Assembly: GCF_918797505.1 (NCBI RefSeq)
Contig: NC_092801.1
Coordinates: forward strand, 16,678,001-16,742,000
DNA: 64,000 nt
Direction: 5' to 3'
Source: Bemisia tabaci
Taxonomy: Eukaryota > Arthropoda > Insecta > Hemiptera > Aleyrodidae
Shown: piece after piece, positions 42,501 through 53,229 of the stretch
Layout: each line of letters starts with the position of its first letter
Numbering within the stretch: the first letter of the stretch is position 1
The notes under the pieces: generated by a model
Databases searched by the model: none
The model's input: only the letters and a program-made list of their open reading frames with translations
What the model was told of the DNA's origin: nothing
Translations under genes and position numbers: made by a program

Positions 42501-45500
42501 CTTTCTACTCCTCGTAGATTAATGAAAACAATAGGAAAGTCGAAACTATATATCTAGAGCCAGATAATCGAATCTTATTCATGTTGTCAGTAGTTAACAA
42601 GCAACAATTCCACATCGAAATAAGTTTTATTTTAACAAATTTTAATGGAAAATGAGAAAGGATAGTGCTTCAACCAGTACATCATTTTCACCAATTTTCC
42701 GCCCGTCTGGCACATTTGATGTTCCTCCGAGTTTTTCGACTTTTTAAAAGCGGGCTTTTTCGGAGTTCCGGCTCCGAAAATACTCAGTAAATCACCACGT
42801 AATCTGCTCACCTGCGGGCTCTTTGTTGAAATTGAACGAAAAAAGCTATAGACAAAGAAGACTGAGGCCTTGTCTCCACGGGCTGTTTCACGGGATGTGT
42901 CTCTGGGAAAAATCCCACTTACGAAGTTGGGAAAAATATTGAGTTGATCAATATTTTTCCCAGTATCAAAAATGATCCTTGTACCCCTAGGACCCACTGA
43001 GAGAGAAAGAAGAAGTGAAAACGAATTGTGCGATATTTTATTGATTACTCCATTTTTAATGTTAGTTTAGTTAAAAGAATGTGTATTATTGTCAATTGAG
43101 TGCAATTATTATTTTAATCCCGGTTAAAAATTCGACTTTAACTAATTTATCTTCCCGCGCAAACTCGTCGCAGGACCGTATGAGCCTCGTCCCGTGGAGA
43201 CGGTAACAGGGAAAAATCCCAGATAAGTTTCATTCCTGCGATTCGAACTTGGGACAAATCCCATGAAAACGTCCCGTGGAGACAAGGCCGTAAGGATTGC
43301 GGGAGCGATCCTATCGATTAAGGGAGAAAACGATGGACTGACTAAAGGGTCTCTCGTGGGTTGCCGTTAATTAGTCTATTATCTACCCTCTTTGTCCGTT
43401 GCAACCACCCGCCTCCACCAATAGGATCCCACCTTATCCCTTGTGTCTCCTTGTCTATAGCTTTGTCTATCAATTTCAAAAATCATAGCGCTGGTGCTCT
43501 CAGAATATTAGATAAACTACATTCTACATAAGGTTTAGCGACCCATTGGGTACATTTTTGGCTCGCACATCTGCGCTGTTTCAGTTGGCCGTATACGCTG
43601 GCACGACCGAACGCTTGGAGGAGATTTCAGTCCAATGGCGGCTTACGCACAGAGCAAGTTGGCCTTGATTCTATTCACACGAGAACTGGCGTCTCGGTTG
43701 AAGGGTGAGTCAAAAATAATTCGAAAAAGTAAATGTTATAGCCATTTTACAATAAAACTAAGTATTAATTGGTCGTATTTCTATCAGACGGAACTAAGCG
43801 CCGTAAGGGGAGGAAGGGAGAGGGGGGGGGGGCTTAGATTGGCGGGTGTTGCGGAATGCGATGCTCGTTCCGTCCTATACTCGCACTGCTTTTCCATGGC
43901 GCTTAGTTCCGTTTGACAGAACGCGCTATCCAGGATTCTAAAATCCTCGAAAGGAACTCAATTTGGCGCTTAGTTCCGTTTAACAGAAATAAGTCCAATT
44001 TTGTCAAACTTTCTCGATGCACAAATGGATTTGTTTCATCAATTTAATTTATTTTTAAAATCGATTTATTTTACGTTTTTCAATGGAGATGTTGCATATG
44101 TTAAGAATTTGCGATTTGATTGTTGATTCTTGTGTAAAAGTTCGTGAGAAACACGATGGTGCCACTGGTTTTCTCTGAAATCATCTCCCAAGCTTAAAAA
44201 AAGCTCTCAAGTTGAGGCCAAAATGGAGGGGATATCCCACGCTATCCTGAGAGTCCACCTCTACATCAAGACGAACTCTCCATGCCAAAGATAGGGAGCA
44301 AATACATTAGCAGGGTTGCCGTGTTTTCAGTTTTAGAGTCCCCAATTAAAGTGGCAGCCCTGTCAATGTATTTACTACCTATCTTTGCATGGCGGGTTTG
44401 TCTTGATGTAGAGGTGGACTCTCAGGATAGTGTGGGATATCCCCTCCATTTTGGCCTCAACTTGAGAGGTTTTTTTGAGCTTGGGAGTTGATTTCAGAGA
44501 AAACCAGAGGCACCATCGTGTTTCTCGCGAATTTTTACAATAGAATCAACAGTCAAATCGCAAATTCCTCACACATGCAACATCTCCATTGAAGCTTTCA
44601 GAGTGCGCAAACCTTTTGACAGCGTTGAAGCTTTGACAACAAATATTGGCGTCAAAGATTGGAATTGAAGCTTGGGGACGATTTTAAGATTATTGACGCC
44701 TCGCCACTGGATTCATTCGTATTAATTCATACTTTTCCTCCCTCTTTATTGAAAAGGAACTGGAGTGACCGCTTACTCACCGCATCCTGGGATGACGAAA
44801 GGAACGGACATGTCGAAAGAATACGACACATCGTTCATATCAGGTCTTTCAAGAAAGCTCTTTTTCTTCCTCTTTGGAGCTATCATGAAAACGCCGAAAG
44901 AGGGTGCTGCAACCACATTATACTGTGCTTTGGATGAATCCCTTGTTGATGAGTCGGGATTTTATTACGAGTAAGTACGGTCAAGAAACCCAGCGGAGGA
45001 ATCCGGAGTTTATACTAGAGTACCTTTATAGACAGAATATGGTCATTTGTATCTTTTTACTACAGGAAAACTGTACCGCTTTTTGATTGGTCAACGAGTT
45101 TTTAGGCTTCATAATGCTCTTACGGTGCTGACGGTACGAAAGCCTACTTCGGGCAACATATTTAAATTTTTATGCTTAAGTGAGTTTTAAATAGTCACCG
45201 TTATGTGTCCTCAAAAATGCTGAAACCATCTTGTGCGACGAAAAAAAATATCAAGTTTAAAAGTCCTTTGTTAAAACTGCAAACTTTGAAGCCTGAAGAA
45301 AGCTATCTCACAGTTAAATTTTGAACTTTACCCTTTTTTTCTTTCCACAGAGACTGCAAGCGAAAAGAAACGACATCCCAGGCCCGCAGCGATGCGGACG
45401 CTAGGAGACTATGGGTGGAATCACTGAAACTTGTCGGACTGGAAGAATTATACGTAGATAAAATCCTTAAGTCATCCCCGAACTTCAATTCTAATCTTTG

Positions 45501-45501
45501 A
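36411..45501 (+). CDS. Retinol dehydrogenase 11/12-like short-chain dehydrogenase, copy 3 (spliced, start not seen)
   Basis: Exons: 36411-36510, 37034-37246, 39606-39764, 43585-43704, 44757-44970 and 45351-45501 (TGA), in frame throughout (318 codons before the stop from the CAT at 36411). Motifs: [41 protein letters not shown] and PHPG; the C-terminal exon starts with Asp-Cys. The first exon frame runs back to a TGA without any ATG. Either the start lies on an upstream exon that splices at AAAACAG|CATTAC, or the gene has lost its start. After strand 2 it reads ACID, not ACRD. Intron 2 begins with a tandem array of damaged exon 2 copies. Intact coding elsewhere argues for recent or continuing function. 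Confidence 0.82.
36750..36835. repeat. Family N short palindrome (copy in gene 3 intron 1)
   Basis: AGTATTTATGCAGAAAGGAA and the inverse TTCCTTTTACTATAAATAC around GCGCGCAAACTC. Confidence 0.55.
37034..37246 (+). CDS. Copy 3 exon 2
   Basis: Encodes [20 protein letters not shown] to LINNAG; acceptor TTACTCGAG, donor G|GTAAAG. It is the parent of the repeated segments downstream. Confidence 0.85.
37247..38230 (+). repeat. Tandem array of partial exon 2 copies
   Basis: Four further copies of the 3' end of exon 2 end at about 37446, 37746, 37945 and 38157, each keeping GACCGAGC(A/G)GCAAATCCA and, in three of the four, GCTGGTAAAG. The copy at 37584-37746 is the longest and keeps [20 protein letters not shown] through NNAG without a stop; the others keep only the last 60-70 bp. 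Between them runs intron sequence with TGCACGTGCACTAG and CCGGAGCTATATCCGGATTC. None has a good acceptor, so they are probably not spliced in. Confidence 0.85.
38619..38840. repeat. 82-bp tandem repeat, about 2.7 units
   Basis: Units start TTCTTAAT at 38620, 38702 and 38784 and contain ACTCGAATGATGCCCGTGT and AAATTGAAGGCGTTCTGGA. Confidence 0.75.
38990..39290. repeat. Diverged family L-like and ATCGAT-rich palindromic repeats
   Basis: TTGGCGATACTTGAAAG..CAACACTG, GATCGATTCTTGG, then GGCGTGCGTGCTTTACGATC and the inverse GCAAAGCACGCCACGCC. The latter half is the same repeat that family M interrupted at 35871. Confidence 0.5.
39318..39577. mobile_element. Family O palindromic repeat (gene 3 intron 2)
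   Basis: TGCCGTACTAAAGAAAAACA to TTCTTCCTTAGCACGGCAG; ends 28 bp before exon 3, so it contributes the acceptor region of that intron. Confidence 0.75.
39606..39764 (+). CDS. Copy 3 exon 3
   Basis: Encodes [37 protein letters not shown] and [11 protein letters not shown]; acceptor TTACCGGCAG, donor T|GTAAGT. Squeezed between two transposons 28 and 24 bp away. Confidence 0.88.
39789..40302. mobile_element. Family B foldback element (gene 3 intron 3)
   Basis: TGGAGATGTTGCATGTGTG to CACACATGCAACATCTCCA, beginning 24 bp after exon 3. The core includes a small duplication, ACATTACATTGACAGGG. Confidence 0.85.
40303..41388. other. Intron sequence, nothing recognised
   Basis: AT-rich, no exon or repeat family I can name. 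A short ATATAGGTATTATATATATT tract lies near 40686. Confidence 0.4.
41389..42060. repeat. Diverged direct repeats with a GC-rich insert
   Basis: GCAGAATTTTCAGCGAAAAG at 41433 and GCAGAATTTCCAGTGAGGAG at 41697 head related segments, and GAATTTTGAATTGCGGATAC / GAATTTTGACTCGCGAATAC end them. Between is a family V copy (41775-41850) and CGATCGATGTTCGAACTTCG. Confidence 0.5.
42866..43289. mobile_element. Family S palindromic element
   Basis: Ends GGCCTTGTCTCCACGGG and CCCGTGGAGACAAGGCC, with GGGAAAAATCCCA repeated on both arms and ATATTGAGTTGATCAATAT near the left. An outer inverted pair (AGCTATAGACAAAG near 42844 and CTTTGTCTAT near 43461) suggests nesting in an older palindrome. Confidence 0.7.
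43585..43704 (+). CDS. Copy 3 exon 4
   Basis: Encodes [20 protein letters not shown] and [14 protein letters not shown]; acceptor TTTCAG, donor G|GTGAGT. Confidence 0.88.
43770..43995. repeat. Family N-like palindrome with an internal G-rich tract
   Basis: GGTCGTATTTCTATCAGACG, GGAACTAAGCGCC and two inverse GGCGCTTAGTTCCGTTT copies. An eleven-or-so G run is near 43823-43833. Confidence 0.55.
44083..44590. mobile_element. Family B foldback element (gene 3 intron 4)
   Basis: ATGGAGATGTTGCATATG to CACATGCAACATCTCCAT with the usual arms; ends about 165 bp before exon 5. Confidence 0.85.
44757..44970 (+). CDS. Copy 3 exon 5
   Basis: Encodes [18 protein letters not shown], a hydrophobic [12 protein letters not shown] segment and [18 protein letters not shown]; acceptor TATTGAAAAG is weak in pyrimidines near the site; donor GA|GTAAG, phase 2. 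Confidence 0.85.
45351..45501 (+). CDS. Copy 3 exon 6
   Basis: Acceptor CTTTCCACAG; encodes [36 protein letters not shown] and a longer tail than copy 2, ending at TGA. Confidence 0.87.
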
Positions 45502-45569
45502 CGTCAAAATTAGATGTTAAAACTTCAACACCGTCAAATTGTTTGTTACTCCCACTCTGCAAGCTTCAA

Positions 45570-45765
45570 TTGGACCCTGGAAAAAAGCCTATTGGGTCCG
45601 GAGTCCATACTCTTAAAAAATCCGACACGGAAAAATACGCTTGATTCAATCGGACTTTTTCTTGAATCGAGAGCCAAGCCCCTTAGTTTATGCGGATTTT
45701 CTTTGGATCCGAGCAAAAGTCCGGTTGAAATAAGGATATTATCCTCTTGTTGATTAAAACCGTGG
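45570..45765. mobile_element. Family A MITE, old diverged copy
   Basis: CCTGGAAAAAAGCCTATTGG, GGTCCGGAGTCCATACTCTT and CTTGATTCAATCGGACTTTT; many substitutions and a lost right end. It starts 69 bp after the copy 3 stop, so it is probably in the 3' untranslated region. Confidence 0.7.
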
Positions 45766-46229
45766 TGCTTCCTCACTACTTGCGCGCGGAAGCGTCGACC
45801 ATATTAATTATAATGTGTAGCAACCTAGTGCTTGTACCGTAGTATCGTTTTTGAGACGAGAGGCTTAAAATATGCATATTTCTTACGCAGATTGTGAAGT
45901 TACGAGTACATTTCAAATTTTCCCAATACGACCATCGAGATTTTTGAGCCACTTTCTCACTAGGGAAATGACTCCTCTTTTTGCTCCAGCTGAAGTTTAC
46001 AACAGGCCTGTACGTATAAAAAAAGGCATGACACTCTCCACAACTCTCTTTTTGCGTGATGCTCCTAAGCATCACGCAACTATTTCATGGACAGCCCTTA
46101 TGGAACGGAAATTCAATGTTTCTATGTGCATACTGCATATAGCTTAAAATAGATCATCTTTAGTCATGCTTCGGGTAAGAGGAGTGGCTGTTTTATCGCT
46201 CTGCTAATTGCGCTTGTACGCTTTTTGTT

Positions 46230-46990
46230 CGCCATGCTGCAGTGCTTAGGAGGAACGTCGTATGAACCTTCAGGCGTTATCATATTTCCTTCGATATAAA
46301 ATGAATTTACTGGAAAACTTGTAAATATTTTTCTTCAAATTTTTCAGACCATTTCGTTCGCAATTTGATATAAAATATCTGGAAATGGAGATGTTGCATG
46401 TGTGAGGGATTTGCGATTTGACTGTTGATTCTTATGTAAACGTTCGCGAAAAACACGGTGGTGCCAATGGTTTTCTCTGAAATTATCTTCCAAGCTCAAA
46501 AAAGCTCTCAACTTGCGGCCAAAATGGAGGATATCCCACTCTATCCTCAGAGTCTACCTCTACATCAAGATAAACTCTCCATGCAAAGATAGGGAGCAAA
46601 TACATTAGCAGTGATGCCGTGTTTTACAGTTTTAGAGTCTCCAAAAAAAGATGCAGCCCTGTTAATGTATTTGCTCGCTATCTTTGCATGGAGAGTTTGT
46701 TTTGATGTAGAGGTGGACTCTTAGGAGAGCGTGGGATATCCCCTCCATTTTGGCCTTAACTTGAGAGATTTTTTTGAGCATGGGAGTTGATTTGAGAGAA
46801 AACCAGTGGCACCATCATGTTTCTCGCGAACTTTTACATAAGAATCAATGGTCAAATCGCAAATCCCTCACACATGCAACATCTCCATTTCGAAGAAAAA
46901 TATGCATAACTTTCCTCAAAAATTCATGTTTTATCCGGGGAAATTTGGCAACTCTCGAACGTTCATACGGCGTTTTTCCGTAGCACGGCA
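46230..46990. mobile_element. Family O element split by a family B element
   Basis: Left part 46230-46383 (CTGCAGTGCTTAGGAGGAAC), family B at 46384-46889, then right part 46890-46990 (GGGGAAATTTGGCAACTCTC, CATACGGCG, GTAGCACGGCA). Confidence 0.75.
46384..46889. mobile_element. Family B foldback element nested in family O
   Basis: AATGGAGATGTTGCATGTG to CACATGCAACATCTCCATTT; complete arms and core. Confidence 0.85.
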
Positions 46991-47406
46991 CCATGACCTC
47001 GTCGGATCGCTTCCACGGCCCATGAAAATTATAAACAAGAGGAAGCGCAATTTCGGAGTCGTCGATCCATCAAAACCCTGCTTTGCTGACAGATTGGAGT
47101 TGGCGGTGAACGTAAACATTTAAAATTCCGATATAATGCTTATGCGAAGACATGGATCTCAACATTCCGCTGATGCGAAATTTCCTAGATCGCGGAATGA
47201 ATAGGCATTTGATAAATCGAGCTCAGCTCGTGCATGAATGAGACGAATTCGGGGAGGAATCTTGCAAGGTGACAAGTTTCCTTGCACTTCAAAATAATTA
47301 CAGGACTTTTCCAAGACGCTCCGGGGTTTTTAACGTTAAATTCATTAACGTTTTCGCGGCTTATTGACGTTTATTTGGCATGACTTCTCGTAAGTTAGTT
47401 CTTCAC

Positions 47407-47445
<39 letters not shown>

Positions 47446-48106
47446 CGCGAGGTCTCCTAAAATTGAAAAAAAAAATAAAAAAAAAATAAAATAAAATAAA
47501 AATTCGAGTCTTTAAAGGCAGGAGTAGCCAATAGTAACGTAATCATAGGAGTTCATAACGACTGAAGCGCGAAACGCTTCAAGAAGTCGAATCGCGAAGC
47601 AGTCAGGTAGCGTACCCCCCATTTAGGTAATACCTAGAAAGTGTCGATTCTTACAATTTCGAAAAATCAGATTTCTCGTCCAAAAGGAAGAATTTCTAGG
47701 TTCCGCAGCAAAATTCCTTGATTTTTCAGGGTCGGGAATAATGCCCAGATTTCTCGAGGGTTTCTATGAAAATTCAAGAATTTTCCACCCTGTAGAGATG
47801 TAGGTAATCTCGAACCTTAGCATAAAATTCGCTTTTCAAGGCTCTGGAGTGAGCGTATACGTGGAGACGTTGCTGCTCGGCGGACGGTCTCTCCTACACT
47901 CGATAACTTTCTTGAAGCCATCATCGTCATCGGCGACTCGATAAAAAGTGGAAGAAAGTCGAGAATAACGCACGCTCACCGCCCGGCAAAACCACCTTTG
48001 TGTCCGTTACTATTTACTGCCTGTCAAGCCTACCGCCCCGAGTGCCTCGAGGCGTTTGTTTTGGCCCGCGAAACCGTCGCGTCACGCCGCACAATGGTAC
48101 CGTATG
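46991..48106. other. Intergenic, no gene
   Basis: Includes a 35-base poly-A run at 47408-47442 and an AAATAAAAT-rich tract to 47500. No open frame with support. Confidence 0.45.
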
Positions 48107-48519
48107 CACTGAAAAAAAATCTCGTTGTATTTACTAAGAAAAGGGTAAAATTACCAAGAATTCAGGGTTCTATTTGATCCCAGTTTTATCTTGGTAAAAT
48201 TAACATTTATGGAATTGGTAATTTTACCGAGAAATCTCGGTGAAATTATTGAACTTTCTCGGTAATTTTACTGGACCTTGGTAAAAACGCCAATATTTTT
48301 TATCGACTGTGGTAGAATTACCGAGATAAAATAGCAAAGTTACCGGGAATTGATTACCAATAAAAGTGGTATTCTTACCTGAAAAAAACAGTAAAAATAC
48401 CGGTTTTTAGTAAGCTTACCAGTCTGTCTTGGTAAAATTACCGATAATTGGTAAAAAAAGTGAGATGGTAAAGGTACCAACGGACCTTGGTAAAAACGCC
48501 GAGAATCTTTTTTTCAGTG
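48107..48519. mobile_element. Family G palindromic element (copy 2)
   Basis: CACTGAAAAAAAATCTCG to GAGAATCTTTTTTTCAGTG; nearly the same as 10344-10761, including the TTTATCGACTGTGGTAGAA segment. Confidence 0.85.
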
Positions 48520-48652
48520 GGATCATAGGGAGGTTGAACTTGAGACTTTGAACTTAAACTGCAAAATTTGATGCTTGCAGGAATACCACCTGAGACTAGA
48601 GCCCCTCCACTGGCCTCTTGGCGAGCTTACGCTTTACGTTCAGTGATTCAAC

Positions 48653-49160
48653 AATGGAGATGTTGCATGTGTGAGGGATTTGCGATTTGACTGCTGTTTC
48701 TTACGTAAAAGTTCGCGAGAAACACGATGATGCCACTGGTTTTCTCTGAAATCATCTCCCAAGCTCGAAAAAAGCTCTCAAGTTGAGGCCAAAATGGATG
48801 GGATATCCCGCCCTACCCTGAGAGTCCACCTCTACATCAAAACAAACTCTCCATGCAAAGATAGGGAGCAAATACATTAGCAGGGTTGCCGTGTTTTCAG
48901 TTTTGGAGCCCCCAAATGAAGTGGCAGCCCTGTCAATGTATTTGCTCCCTATCTTTGCATGGAGAGTTTGTTTTGATGTAGAGGTGGACTCTCAGGGTAG
49001 GGCGGGATATCCCCTCCATTTTGGCCTCACTTTGAGAGCTTTTTTTGAGCTTGGGAGTTGATTTCAGAGAAAACCAGTGGCATCATCGTGTTTCTCGCGA
49101 ACTTTTACGTAAGAACCGGCAGTCAAATCGCAAATCCCTTACACATGCAACATCTCCATT
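48653..49160. mobile_element. Family B foldback element (intergenic)
   Basis: AATGGAGATGTTGCATGTG to CACATGCAACATCTCCATT; arms are very similar to each other. Lies 14 bp before a family C copy. Confidence 0.85.
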
Positions 49161-49174
49161 CTTTCTGGACGATT

Positions 49175-49588
49175 CTGATGGTTTTAGTTTTTTCGCGTTC
49201 ATTTCAAGCGTCAGTGGATCATGGCGCTCAGTATAGCATTCGATTTTTACCAAATGGAGCTGAAAAGGTCAAAACAAATGCGAGTAAAGAAATAGAAAAG
49301 GGTTGCAAATAAAGAAGAATTAGTGGTGTACTTTACCCTGCATGAAAGGAGGCGCGAGAAAATGAATCTTGTTCATCCACTTACCTAAAACAAAAAATAA
49401 TAAATTACTGATACTACATCAATACTTTTACTTTCCGCTCAGGTTATGTCATTATCTATCTCCCGTAGACAATGTCAAAACGAAAAGGTTAATAAACTGA
49501 GTTTAAAAGTCTGTAAAAATACACTACCTAAATGGAAAAATAAAAAAAAATTAAAGGTCACAATATCGAAAACATAGATATCAATTTT
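49175..49588. repeat. Family C dispersed repeat (copy 2)
   Basis: Near-identical to 32742-33147. Here family B is on its left, there on its right. Confidence 0.75.
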
Positions 49589-49766
49589 TAAGAAACAGCC
49601 CGAGACACTCGTAACATGAAAAAGAAAAAAACATTAGGGAAAACGGGAAACAAGGCTGAAAATCATCATATATAAAAGCTCCGAGACCTCGTAAATTTGC
49701 GTATCTGGTAACGCTTCATTCCAGCGTTCTACTGGGCCGATTTCCATGACTTTTGCGGCTATCAAT

Positions 49767-49981
49767 ACACTCAAAAAAAGGTCCGACTCTGAGACCCATC
49801 AAAAATGGCTCCGAGATCCATAATTTCTAACCAAAGTGACTTACCGTCCACAGTATGGCTTTCTGAGCCACACTTCATTGGTCGTGAACTTAGAAGCATG
49901 GCTCCAAGAACTATATTGTATGGCTCCATGATTCATAACTCGGCCGGTAAGTCACTCTTCCCATACTTGTTTTTTGAGTGT
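49767..49981. mobile_element. Family I palindromic element
   Basis: Ends ACACTCAAAAAAAGG and TTGTTTTTTGAGTGT; inner GTGACTTACCG / CGGTAAGTCAC pair and repeated ATGGCTCC words. Confidence 0.7.
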
Positions 49982-50354
49982 AGGTAATAGCCCCTAGGTG
50001 AGCCTGCTGTAATCAGATCTTGAAAATATGACCCACATATTTTTTGATAATAGAGTATGCCTGGTAGCTTAGAAAGGGGGCATAATTTGAAATTCCCGCC
50101 ATTTTTCATTGGCGGGAATTTCGAATTTTCCAGATAATTGAACCGAGCGGGGAAATTGTGGACCTTGGTCTGATAGTAAGGTAAGTGAATCGAAGGTATG
50201 CTCCTTTACTACAGACTATCTAAAAGTAACAAAACGCTCAGTTCCGTTCGTTCCGTTTTGTTTCAGTCTAGGCCTGAATTTTGAAATAAATGGCGGTTTT
50301 CTTATTTGATTCTTATTGGTCCAATCGCTCTCGGCCAGAGGGAGATTGAACGAA

Positions 50355-50602
50355 CAGGGTGTCTAGTATTTTATAATTTTGAAAAATCCTGATATTTTAT
50401 AAAAAATTCCTGATAATTTCCTGATTTTTCTCCTCAAAACTATATGTATTGCATAAGTGCATGCGTAAAACTAAATTTTCTGACAAAGTGAGAAAAATTC
50501 CTAATAAAACGTCGATTTTTTGATATTTCCTGATTTTTTCCTGATCGGCCAAAATTCCTGATATTTTCCACTTTTTCCGGTTTTCCTGCTGCTAGACACC
50601 CT
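50355..50602. mobile_element. Family E element (copy 3)
   Basis: CAGGGTGTCTAGTATTTT to CTGCTAGACACCCT with TTCCTGAT repeats inside. Confidence 0.75.
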
Positions 50603-50605
50603 AAC

Positions 50606-50870
50606 AAATGGATTTCATTTTGCAAAAAGGAACCACTAGCATTGCAATGTTGCTAAGATTGTACAACTTCTTTTGTCTTGGAGGAAAAACCCGATTATCC
50701 TTAATAGTTTCTATTTTACTCGCTAAAAACTGTAAATTGAAGACAATACTTACCATCTATATTTCATTGTTGTTCACGATTTCCGCAATTTTGTTGCAAA
50801 GGATGAAGTTGCACAATCTTAGCATCATTGCGATGCTAGTGGTTTCTTTTTGCAAAATGCAATCCAAATG
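50606..50870. mobile_element. Family T palindromic element (copy 2)
   Basis: ATGGATTTCATTTTGCAAAA, GGAACCACTAGCATTG and the inverse CGATGCTAGTGGTTTC, TTTTTGCAAAATGCAATCC. The 87-residue hydrophobic frame across it is a by-product of the palindrome. Confidence 0.75.
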
Positions 50871-51143
50871 AGAGTCGGGTATGGAAATCTTTTCATTTTT
50901 TTTTTGGTCGTTCTTTTGTCAAAGCGGGCCTAAGAGAGGTGCTGTTTCAAACTTTCGAAAATCGGTCCATTGTGCGGCGGGGCGGATCGGGATCTCTCAA
51001 AGCTCGATGGAGCCGCCCCGAGCGGAAATCGGAGGCTAAACTTCGCAAGTTACGACCCGCGCGAGCGTTGCCAAGGCGTCTGGCGGCTCCGGCCAAGCGG
51101 TGAGAATTATCAATTTACGGACCCGACCCCCGCGCCAGTCCGG
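50871..51143. other. GC-richer spacer, no gene
   Basis: GTGCGGCGGGGCGGATCGGG and GAGCCGCCCCGAGCGGAAAT stand out against the AT-rich background; no supported frame. Confidence 0.4.
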
Positions 51144-52713
51144 CTGTTGCCCGGTGGACGTCATAATGAAGAGCCGATTGAGTTGAAAAATTGTTCCTTC
51201 TTTATGGGAACTAGGCCAAATATGGACTCTATGAAGCGGCTACGACACGGAAAAGAAGCCGGAACTCCTCGCCGAGGATCGGGGTGTCTACTTGAACAGG
51301 CTGGGAAAAAATCAGTACTTTTACAGTGCTTTTTCAGAATATTCCCAAGAAATTCAGTATCTCCTCGACAGAAAAATTCAGGACTTTGTCTGTACCTCCA
51401 TTTGACGAAATTCGAAAAATTTCAAAAATTTGAATTTCTTGCTCGAATTGCGACAAAAATGACAAACAAATGGACAAAATATATGAAACAAATTTTGGAC
51501 CTCCTTGCGTAATTTCCCGATGAAAGCTGTTGCCCGATGGAAGTCATAATGAAGAGCCAATTGAGTTGAAAAATTGTTCCTTCTTTATGGGGACTAGGCC
51601 AAATATGGACTCTATGAAGCGGCTACGACACGGAAAGGAAGCCGGAACTCCTCTCCAAAGATCGGGGTGTCTACTCGAACATGCTGGGAAAAAATCAGTA
51701 CTTTTACAGTGTTTTTTCGGAATATTCCCAAGAAATTCAGTACCTCTTCGACAGAAAAATTCAGGACTTTTTCTGTACCTCTATTTGACGAAATTCGAAA
51801 AATTTCAAAAATTTGAATTTCTTGCTCGAATTGCGACAAAAATGACAAACAAATGGACAAAATATATGAAACAAATTTTGGACCTCCTTGCGTAATTTCC
51901 CGATGAAAGCTGTTGCCCGATGGAAGTCATAATGAAGAGCCAATTGAGTTGAAAAATTGTTCCTTCTTTATGGGGACTAGGCCAAATATGGACTCTATGA
52001 AGCGGCTACGACACGGAAAGGAAGCCGGAACTCCTCTCCAAAGATCGGGGTGTCTACTCGAACATGCTGGGAAAAAATCAGTACTTTTACAGTGTTTTTT
52101 CGGAATATTCCCAAGAAATTCAGTACCTCTTCGACAGAAAAATTCAGGACTTTTTCTGTACCTCTATTTGACGAAATTCGAAAAATTTCAAAAATTTGAA
52201 TTTCTTGCTCGAATTGCGACAAAGATGACAAACAAATGGACAAAATATATGAAACAAATTTTGGACCTCCTTGCGTAATTTCCCGATGAAAGCTGTTGCC
52301 CGATGGAAGTCATAATGAAGAGCCAATTGAGTTGAAAAATTGTTCCTTCTTTATGGGGACTAGGCCAAATATGGACTCTATGAAGCGGCTACGACACGGA
52401 AAGGAAGCCGGAACTCCTCTCCAAAGATCGGGGTGTCTACTCAAACAGGCTGGGCGAAAATCAGTACTTTTATAGTGCTTCTCAGAACATTCCCAAGAAA
52501 TTCAGTACCTCCTCGACAGAAAAATTCAGTGCTTTTCCAGTACCTCCATTTGACGAAATTCGAAAAACTTTAATTTCTCTCTCAAATTGCGACAAAAATG
52601 AATAATTCAAGACCTTCTAACGGAATTTCCGCACTTTTTCAGTGCTTCCGGACCGCCCTTGAAAAATCAGTACTATTTTCGAACTTTCCGGAAATTCCGG
52701 ACTTAAAGACACC
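51144..52713. repeat. 383-bp tandem array built on family D
   Basis: CTGTTGCCCG starts units at 51144, 51527, 51910 and 52293 (period 383). Each unit has GGACTAGGCCAAATATGGAC, the family D left end GGGTGTCTACT and CAGTACTTTTACAGTG. The last unit continues into a complete D right end (AAGACACCCTG at 52713). The second and third units differ by about one base. Repeated 121-residue frames are by-products. Confidence 0.85.
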
Positions 52714-53089
52714 CTGAATACAGATCAAATTGAAACTGATCCTTTTTTTCATGACGTCATTTTTATTTTTAACATTAAACTAATGTTAATGGAAAACACG
52801 TGTATCTTGTTCAGAAGTTGATTTTAAAGTTTGCGAATTATCCATTATAAATTTAGATTCCTTCCGATCACCTGAACTCAACCTGACACCCCCCCCCCCC
52901 CGGCCCCCACGCGTGATTGCTCGGATCACAGAGAATGACGTCACGCGGATCAGCCGCGTGTCCATTCTCATTACACGCTTCGCATAGCGCACAGCCTCGC
53001 CCCCGCCGCACAATGGAACGCCCTGTTAGAAAATATCGGACAGGAAATGTCTGACCAAAATAACTGCAAATTTTGATGTTTATTTCGTT
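52714..53089. other. Spacer with a C run
   Basis: Includes 14 or so consecutive C near 52889-52902 and a CG-rich stretch to 53010; no gene. Confidence 0.4.
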
Positions 53090-53146
53090 ACACTGGAAAA
53101 AAAAACACATTGAATCTGGAGTCCAGTCTCATGAAAACATTGACAA

Positions 53147-53229
<83 letters not shown>

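Noticed and set aside
50608..50871. 87-residue hydrophobic frame resembling a membrane protein
   Set aside because: It spans a palindromic family T element; the inverse arms account for it.
51530..52278. Two identical 121-residue frames
   Set aside because: They lie in the 383-bp tandem repeat made from family D; repetition explains the identity, and no homology to a protein is apparent.
53149..53217. AT repeat as a possible origin or regulatory site
   Set aside because: A simple dinucleotide expansion inside a MITE arm.
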